Shown here in pieces: positions 57,164 through 64,000 of a stretch of DNA of 64,000 bases. The stretch lies in assembly GCA_022264855.1 (NCBI GenBank), contig JABYQU010000052.1:232735-296734 (forward strand), in the 5' to 3' direction. The notes beneath the pieces were generated by a model. The model did not search any database and was not told the origin of the DNA. It saw nothing but the letters and a program-made list of their open reading frames with translations. How positions within the stretch are numbered: the first letter of the stretch is position 1; each line of letters starts with the position of its first letter. Source of the stretch: Lenzites betulinus (Eukaryota > Basidiomycota > Agaricomycetes > Polyporales > Polyporaceae). The position numbers were made by a program, and so were the translations under genes.

Positions 57164-60100
57164 ATGACACCAAATGTAAGCCAATATTGTCGGTGCCTGG
57201 GCCTTGGATGCTGCTGACCTTCATGGTGTAGAAGGGGCCCCTGTGGGCAGCGTGCTTCTGCTGTCGCTGCAATGGCGCACTACGGCCCAAATCAACCCGT
57301 AATGGGCATTACACCCAGGATCGACGGCGCATATATCTGAAGAATGCCATCAAGGCGAAGGATAAACGCGCAACCCTGAGAAAGATGCGGGACGCCTCGG
57401 CGGGTACTATTCAAGACGAAACCGTAGACTCCACGGCTGTCGCTCAGCCCCATGGCTTGGTACGTGCTTTACTGCTCACTGTGCAATTCATGTCTTCGGT
57501 CCACTTACTGACGATGATGTGGCTGCTCACAGGCGATACAGAACGACAACTCGGAGGAGCCTGACATCGCTACACCCATGCAGGGTGTGACCGAGACGGG
57601 AGCCAACGCATCTCCGCCGGCGTGCCCACCGGCTGCTCAAGCGGCTTCTATTCTTGCATCTGCCACGCAAGCACGTTGGGCGTTCGCGCCAAATCCTGTC
57701 CCACAACCACCATCTTCCTCCACGGTTTTCCCCGCCGCACTGCTCATTGCGCCCATCTCGTCCCTCGAGCTCAACTCCCACTCTGGCTTCGCCCCAAGGT
57801 CTGACGAACATGTTTCACCCAGACCCGCGGGCATTACACTACCCCCAGGTCAGTCATTCAGTACAAGTGTGCGCGATGGCATGAGTTGCTGACGTGGCAT
57901 ATAGTCGAAGATGAGCAACAAATCGCGGATGACGATTGGGAGGATTACGACGCCGACTTAGAAGCATCTACTGCGTCCACCTCCGAAGGTGCGCTGTCCG
58001 GCAGTACCTCCGACGGCGCGGGGTCTCTCCTTCATACGATGGCCCATGGCGAACACACGCCTTCCCCGACACTCTCCGAGTCTTCCACGCCACGTTCTAC
58101 AGGCATTCCTCTGGATGCCGACGCTCTGGCGAAGGTGGATTTGCCTGACCCCTTCTGGCAAGGCGAGGACGCTATCGCCTGCCAGCCTAGGTGGGGCTCG
58201 CTGTCTTTGACTCACCCGGCGACCGGTCTCGCTATGCTTCTCGTCTCGTGGCTGCACCTCGTTGGACATCTACCCTACCGTTTCTGTAATGTCGCTTTGA
58301 CTGTCATCGGATTCATCCTTGCCGAACCAGGTCAGCAACATCTCGTGCCAGGTCTTCGATCATCCCTCGCCGGCTCCATGTCGTTCCTGGGACTTGAGCC
58401 AACATTCCATCTCCTTCCCACATGCCCAGTGTGCCTCGAGCCCCACCCAGATACAATCCCCGCCGACGTCAACACCTGCTGCACAAGATGTGGGGCACCT
58501 TTGTTCAAACTTGAGCCTATCCCTCCCGGACGTCCTCGTAACCGGGCTGAGCGTCGGCATGCAAAAGCCTTGCTGAAGACACCCATGAAAACCGTGACGG
58601 AGCAGTTGGCCGACATGTTATTGCAACCTGGCATGGAGGACGCGATGGAGTCCTGGGGCCGGCGCTGGCGTGGCTTGCGCTGGATGTGTGACTTCTTCGA
58701 TGGAGCAGTCAGCAAAGAACTGCTCGGGCCCGATGGACAGCCATTCTTTCGCTCGCGGGATGGGCAGCCGGATCCCGACGGAGAAATAAGGCTTGGTCTT
58801 GCACTCGGAATTGACTGGTGCGTCGAGTCAACACGTGTACAATACTCTCGTGGCGACATATACTAATGCTTGTTCAAGGTTTTCATACTTGCGCAGTCTT
58901 ATCGCTCCGTCATATACGTCCTGTCCTATGTCCTTCAGCGTCGTCAATCTGCCTCCATATCTACGGTAAGCTTATCGCAGTTTAGCACCGTGTACTACTG
59001 CTGATTTGGAGATCAGCTATCGTGCCAGCAACCTGCTTCTCAGTATGATCATACCTGGACCAAGGGAGTCTGACCCGGATCAAACACAACGCTACCTACG
59101 TGTCCTAGTCAACGAGCTACTCCGGCTGTGGAAGCATGGCGTGGTATTGCCTACCCACAAGAACAGGGCTGGCCGCCGAGTGCGCGTTGCGTTAGTCGGA
59201 GTGTTCTGTGATAAGCCTGCGGCGCACAAGGTCGGCGGGTTTGGCTCTCATGCTCACACATTCTTTTGCACCCGTGATTGGATATCGCAAGGATTGAAGG
59301 CGACAGCAGCTGCGTTCACCAAGGGCGGTGAGTAATATCCTCGATGGTTGACCGAGTGTGGCCGGCGCCCTGAGATCATATATGTCACTGTGCAGGTTTT
59401 CGTGAGCGAACAGACGTCCATCATCAACGTATGATGTCCGAATACCAGGCATGCACATCGAAGAGCTCGCGCGACGAGTACGCCAAGGCGTACGCGACGC
59501 GCTGGTCAGAATTGGCCCGTCTCCCATATTTTAATATCTGTCGAATGGTTGTAGTCGACCCGATGCACAATTTGTTCCTTGGTAGGTCGTGAGAGCCTTG
59601 CGATTCTGTATAAGCTGACATCGCATTTCTCAGGTGTTGTCAAGACCCATTTCTATCATATCTGGGTGCAATTGAAGATTTTCCGCAAGACGAAGGAGAT
59701 TCGTCTACTACATCAGATCCTCGACAAGGTAATTCTAATCCTTCTTGTGCATGCATCGTGCTGCTAATGTGTGTCGCCGCTTTAGTTGTCTCTCCCCTCC
59801 AAGCTGGGTAGGCTGCCGCGCCTGGTGGGTGAACCGGCCGGCGGGTCGCTCACGGCAGATCAATGGCTGATCCTGGCAACCGTAGTCGCGCCAATGGCTG
59901 TGCGTCAATCATTTTATGGGCTATACATCCTGCTAATCATTATGTTTCCAGCTTCCTGAACTATGGGTTGGCGTCGAGACTCCAACAGATCCGGAATGGC
60001 TTGACAAACGTCGAGCGGGGATCCGGACCACCATTGCGCAGCGGAAGGAGAAGCAGGCCGCAAAGCGCAAACGCGCGGCCACAGCACAGAGGGGGAGACC

Positions 60101-60358
60101 ACGAGCTAACGCCTCAAGGGTTGTGAGTATGCGTGTTTGCACTACATGACTTGTTATTGATAGGTTATCCCGTTTTCACAGGATCATGCGAACGACGAGC
60201 CCATACGGCGGTCACAACGTGCGCGCAAACCATCTGAGAAGGGCAAGGTACGTGTGCCGGCGTCTCACATGTGGTCTCGAGTTGTGCCGCCAGTGTGTTA
60301 ATATCTTCGCTAGGACATGGTGCTCGACTCCGATGATGACGGGTGTAAAGTTGCCTAG
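57164..60358 (+). CDS. Tnp2/Plavaka-type transposase, C-terminally truncated
   Basis: Transposase of the CACTA-related Tnp2 family (Plavaka elements of mushroom-forming fungi). ATG 57164 (MTPN), an intron, then the Cys-containing KGPLWAACFCCRCNGALRPK and HYTQDRRRIYLKNAIKAKDK. Low-complexity linker, then the conserved body: HPATGLAMLLVSWLHLVGHL, LPTCPVCLEPHPDTIP with CxxC pairs, RAERRHAKALLKTPMKTVTE, GEIRLGLALGIDW-F, SVVNLPPYLRYRASNLLLSM, VALVGVFCDKPAAHKVGGFG, and the hallmark VVVDPMHNLFLGVVKTHFYH, followed by LPRLVGEPAGGSLTADQWLI. After LPELWVGVETPTDPEWLDKR comes a basic tail, ending SDDDGCKVA at 60358. The family normally continues with several hundred more residues, which are missing, and the DNA changes character at this point. 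So the copy is probably disabled. Confidence 0.8.
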
Positions 60359-60791
60359 TGAGCGCCGAGATAGGCAGCTTGTGTCCCGCCGAGGTACGTT
60401 GAACCGAGTGTATACTCAGGTAGCGTAGTAGCGGAATACAAGATAAGGATCCAATGCCGAGGCGCGCGGCCGTATGCACGGGCGCGCGCCACACAACTGT
60501 ATAGTACCGATAGGCGCCGACCCGTACTCTCGGGCCGGCCCTTACACTCTCCCCCACTGGACACGACCACGGGTGCGGTAAGGGAGTCTTGAGGAAGATA
60601 CAATGATATATGATTGCGGCGATATAGCGGCGATCATTGACTACGCAGAGCGGGTAGCAAGGAAGGGGGCTTGAACGCGCTCGAGGCGGGTCCACCATAG
60701 CCAGTCGTAGTGGGATCTCCGTCCTCGAAGGGGGACCCAATCAGGTCGGGGCGACTCTCGGCGGGAAGCGCGAGTGATGGTCGACGAGGGA
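60359..60791. other. Junction region beyond the truncated transposase
   Basis: GC-rich DNA without a supported gene. The sequence CTTACACTCTCCCCCACTGG (about 60541-60560) and the abrupt end of the Tnp2 frame make it a candidate edge, or LTR, of a retroelement inserted into the Plavaka-type element. No matching second LTR lies within the window. Confidence 0.35.
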
Positions 60792-62196
60792 TTATATCCC
60801 TTGCATCGTAACGTCCTGAGTGGAAGCGGCGTTAGATGTACCTGGCGGGGCCAGGCCGTCTGGGTGGGTAGTGTAGTCGCCCCCGGGTGCACTTGCGCCC
60901 GATCCATCGGCCGCATGAACGGGCGCCTCATCGTCAATACGAGTCGGGGGCTGTATTGGTTGGGCTACCACGTCCAGAGGCGGTACACTCTCTTGGTGGA
61001 AGGCCGCCCAGGAGGCCAGTTCGGGCTCCATGCAGCCGGGGGACACTCCACACCGAGTGGCATGCCGTGCGACGTCGTCGAACGATGAAGGAAAAGGGCC
61101 GGGGTAGGCCAGAGGGAGAAGAACGTCGGACGGCGTACATCCGAGTCGATGCAGATGGCCGGCATAAGTGGGGGCATCCGTGAATAACAGCGCCAGTAGG
61201 CGCAACAGGTCCTGGCGGGCGCGTCGTTTCTCGGAGGTGGTCATGGTGGGCGAATCCACCGTGGCCATCCTGCTGGCCATGAGGTAGCCACGCAGGTCAA
61301 GTGCGTTGATTTCTCCAGTGGAGGGGTCTCGGCGGACGTGGCGCATGAGTGCCTGCGGTTCGGGACCGTGCTGAAGGTAATGGATCCAGTCGGCGGGCGC
61401 CGCGTCGGCCGCTGGCCGGGGCATTATCGCGCCGGTCTCCCGGAGTCGGGCTCGTTGGGTGCTCTTGCTGACTCGGTTAGAGCCATCGTAGTCGTCGCGG
61501 TACCACTGGGGAATGCGGTGGTGATGGAGGAGCTGTTCCACTGCATTTTGTGGGGCCTGTCCTTGGCGCTGACTCCGCCAAAACCGGATCTTGGTGATGG
61601 CATGCAGTCCCGCCGTGGTGCGGTGCTCCGCAACGTCCATCAGCAGCTGTAGCTCCTCGACCGTAGTCGGGAAGCTGGGGGCATTCTGCGCCGTATACCA
61701 TGGGGGTGGGCCGAGGTGGGCCCGTACCGATACTGGGATACTGCCGGCGGGGGCCCATTGGGACGCCGCCGTTCCTCCGAGCGCAGGCTGTCCGGGTTCG
61801 CGGAATGCGGGCTGTACCGGCGGCGGCGGTGCGAATCCGGGGGCAGCGTATCCGTGGTGCCCCGAGTGCGTATATGGCGCACCCGGGCCCCTCCCCCCTT
61901 GAGCCGGCCCCACGGGCGGCGGGTAGTACTGCGGGTGCGGCACCGGGGGTCGAAGCTGGGGCGGCGTGCGGGCGCGCGGCTACAAACAGGGGCGGCGCAG
62001 CCCCGCGCACCGTACCGTCGTCGTAGGACGGGGACCGTGCATGCGTACGGCGTCGGGGCGGAGACGGGGAGCGAGTGCGGGTACGGCCGCGGTGACCATG
62101 GTCGGCGGACGGCGACCGATCCCGAGAGTAGGAGGCGGAGCGGGAGTCGGTGCGGGAGTACGACCGCGAGCGCTGATACGCCCCGTGCCGAGCCAA
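60792..62196 (-). pseudogene. Antisense RS-rich ORF, frameshifted, transposon-associated
   Basis: Two minus-strand frames follow one another. The upstream one (about 62196 down to 61950, open further upstream without a clear ATG) encodes an Arg-Ser-rich segment such as RHGAYQRSRSYSRTDSRSAS and RTRSPSPPRRRTHARSPSYD. The downstream one (about 61980 to 60792) starts with a Pro/Gly/Tyr-rich stretch (PHPQYYPPPVGPAQGG). It continues with a folded-looking region containing TTVEELQLLMDVAEHRTTAG, LLHHHRIPQWYRDDYDGSN, LRGYLMASRMATVDSPTM and RQDLLRLLALLFTDAPTYAG. They overlap by about 30 bases in different frames and no usable intron joins them. The family is not recognised. It lies directly upstream of, and opposite to, a gypsy-type gag, so it may be an antisense ORF of that retroelement. 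Confidence 0.4.
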
Positions 62197-62577
62197 CGCC
62201 CGCGACCTACTCTTTTCGCGGTTTCCGCGAGTCCGAGGGCTTCGTGGTGCGGAGGACTCATCGCAGCGCAGGGGGCCTTGCCCGTATGCGGACGGCTTAT
62301 CGCGCGGTATCGCGAGGGCATGGGCCGATCCGCGCGCGAGGGCTTGCGTTCCGTGGCGCCGGTCCGTACGGAGCGCGATGGTACGTTCCGCGTTCCGCGT
62401 TACGCGTTAGCGTCCGGCGCATCGTGGCCTCGATCCCCTTCGCGATGGGCCTTCCGTAGAGACTTTCTGATGACATCGGACGTGCGGACTCTCCCTGTAA
62501 ATACCTACGCCCTCGGGCCGTGACAATCAGACCCCCCTTGGCTCAGAATCTCACTTTCCCTCGAGGAACCCAGCGAC

Positions 62578-62665
62578 GACCCTGCGAACAGCGAACTGCG
62601 AACTGCGAACCCTGCGAACTCTGCGAACTGCGAACCCCTGCGATTTAGCGTTTAGCGTTGCGATT
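62578..62665. repeat. CTGCGAA short tandem repeat
   Basis: Irregular tandem array of CTGCGAAC-type units (with AGCGAAC and CCTGCGAA variants) leading into two copies of TTTAGCG. It sits between the antisense ORF and the gag-like frame, where the leader of a retroelement would be expected. Confidence 0.6.
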
Positions 62666-63241
62666 GCGTTACGAGCTTTCTGCGACGCCGACACCGGCTA
62701 CGAAGCGACCCTCCTGCGTACTGCGGAAACGCCAGCTCAGCTGAGTCGTTGCACACCTCCCGCCTTACCGTTACCCCTCCCCTCCCTCCGCGCTTCTCTG
62801 CGTACTGCGCCGCCGTAAGGGCACCCGACGCGAACCTTGCATCTCCTCGCGCTCCGCGAGACGTCTTCGCAGCCCGGTCTCGACCACCTGGGCTCTCGAC
62901 CGTCTCTTTCATCCGTCCTTACCGGTCGGTTGAGTGCATCATTCTGGTGACCACCGCAGGGGGTGTGTGTACAAGTTTCACTTGTCGGCTTCCTCCTTCG
63001 ACGGCGATAGCGCCGTCTCACCCGCAATTCACCGCGTATCGCGTTCCGCGTCTCGGCAAAACGATACACTCTCAAGCGCCCTCCTACCCGACCAGATCCG
63101 CGCCTTCGCAAAAAGGCTTCCGCGCTCCCTCAGTGAAGATCAGATCGACGCGCTCCTCCGTGCGGCACTGGCTGTTCTCGATACGGGCACCGCGATACTT
63201 CTGAACAAACCTGCTCCGCTCCGCGCCTCCACTGCAGCTAG

Positions 63242-64000
63242 AATCCGCTCGGACGCCCTCGCAGTCATCGCAACCGCCCCCTACCTGAGTGGGCCTCAAA
63301 CGCGACGCTCGCGAACGACGACGAGTCAAACCTCACTGCTCCTCAACAACAAGACTTCGTGGATCAGCTCCTACGAGGTGTCTCGCGACTTCGGAATCAA
63401 CTGGTACTGGACTTGGTACCGGCGCTAGTAGACCCACTCTTTTCGCTACTCGCGAAAAGCATCCAGGCGCTTGAAACCGATCCGTCCGCGACCCAGTGGC
63501 TACAGGACACGGCAGACGCTATCGTACACCGCGCGATTCTCTCGTCGCCGCCTCTCTTTCCCGAATCGCTCCCAGAAGGCGCCGAAGAGTCCTTCGTCAA
63601 CTACGCGACGCCATACGGTAGCCCGCAATCCGCAGTCTCGAACCTCACTCCTTTAGAGCCATCGTCTTCAGACAGCAACGCGACGCGTAAAACCCCCAGC
63701 GTATCCTCTCACTCGCGCGAGCCATCTATAGTCTCTTCGATGGCGGAACAGAACAACTTCGCGATGCGCCGTGCTATGCCGGCACGCGGTCATGCGACCG
63801 CGCCCACCTTTGACTCTAGCGAGCCGCGGAACCTTCGCAGGTTCTTCCAGGACCTCGAGACCCTCTTCGAGATCGCGGGAATCACGGACCCCAACGTACA
63901 GAAGAAGTGGGTCACGCGCTACGTGCCGATCAGCGAGTCGGAGTTCTACGAGGAGATGGAGGAGTACAAGGACCAAACGAAGACCTTCGAGGTTCCGCGC
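63242..64000 (+). CDS. Gypsy-type retrotransposon gag, 5' part (runs off the window)
   Basis: The open frame begins after a TAG at 63239-63241 and continues to the window end. It encodes an N-terminal part (QQQDFVDQLLRGVSRLRNQL, LLAKSIQALETDPSATQWLQ), a Ser-rich linker, and from the ATG at 63740 the gag core MAEQNNFAMRRAMPARGHAT followed by FDSSEPRNLRRFFQDLETLF and NVQKKWVTRYVPI. The pattern MPARGHxTAPxFD followed by LRRFFxDLE is characteristic of Ty3/gypsy gag proteins of basidiomycetes. An open frame in another register at 62934-63428 may be an upstream exon or frameshifted part of the same protein. Protease and reverse transcriptase would lie beyond the window. Confidence 0.7.

Noticed and set aside
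61716..62459. 247-codon plus-strand frame opposite the RS-rich ORF.
   Set aside because: GC-rich DNA opens several frames here. The minus strand has the structured Arg-Ser and Pro-Tyr patterns, the plus strand only Arg/Gly noise.
62578..62665. CRISPR-like or satellite array.
   Set aside because: Units are short and irregular without spacers, and the organism is eukaryotic; it is a simple tandem repeat.

Overview
The window is nuclear DNA of a filamentous basidiomycete, most likely an Agaricomycete. Genes are dense and cut by many short GT-AG introns (about 50-65 nt). Typical fungal proteins (zuotin, AP-1 mu, HMG-CoA lyase, Pre1-type proteasome subunit, delta-12 desaturase) sit beside families that are abundant in mushroom-forming fungi: BTB-domain expansions, multicopy secreted sedolisins and Tnp2/Plavaka-like transposons. 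All gene models were built by hand from splice signals and reading frame. No database search was run.

Layout. 0-13 kb: end of an ARO8-type aminotransferase, three unrecognised genes, the AP-1 clathrin adaptor mu subunit, a divergently transcribed PQ-loop membrane protein and a delta-12 fatty acid desaturase. About 13.97-25.23 kb: a large inverted duplication. Each arm carries an intact secreted sedolisin (S53 peptidase), and the two genes point toward each other across a spacer that holds a mitochondrial enoyl-CoA hydratase gene. The left arm additionally contains a roughly 1.03 kb hAT-type element with an 8-bp target duplication and a copy of a 170-180 bp dispersed repeat. 25-32 kb: zuotin, a divergent WRN-like 3'-5' exonuclease and one unrecognised gene. 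32.6-39.8 kb: a very intron-rich ABCC/MRP transporter. 40-43 kb: two tandem BTB genes. 43.5-52 kb: proteasome beta-4, an unrecognised gene, HMG-CoA lyase divergent from a small complex-I-assembly-like gene (DUF4536/DMAC1 type), another unrecognised gene and a third BTB paralogue. 52.3 kb to the end is transposon-rich: an apparently complete Tc1/mariner-superfamily element with TA target duplication and a spliced 814-aa DDE transposase, an unrecognised gene, a C-terminally truncated Tnp2/Plavaka transposase, an antisense RS-rich ORF, and the start of a gypsy-type gag that runs off the window.

How the genes relate. There is no biosynthetic cluster. Several genes serve mitochondrial metabolism (enoyl-CoA hydratase, HMG-CoA lyase, the complex I assembly-like protein), membrane trafficking (AP-1 mu, PQ-loop, ABCC) and protein turnover (proteasome, zuotin, sedolisins), but they look like independent loci. 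The most unusual features are the inverted duplication with signs of gene conversion between the protease copies, micro-exons of 7, 8 and 13 nt that encode parts of conserved motifs, GC-AG introns, and the intact DDE element.
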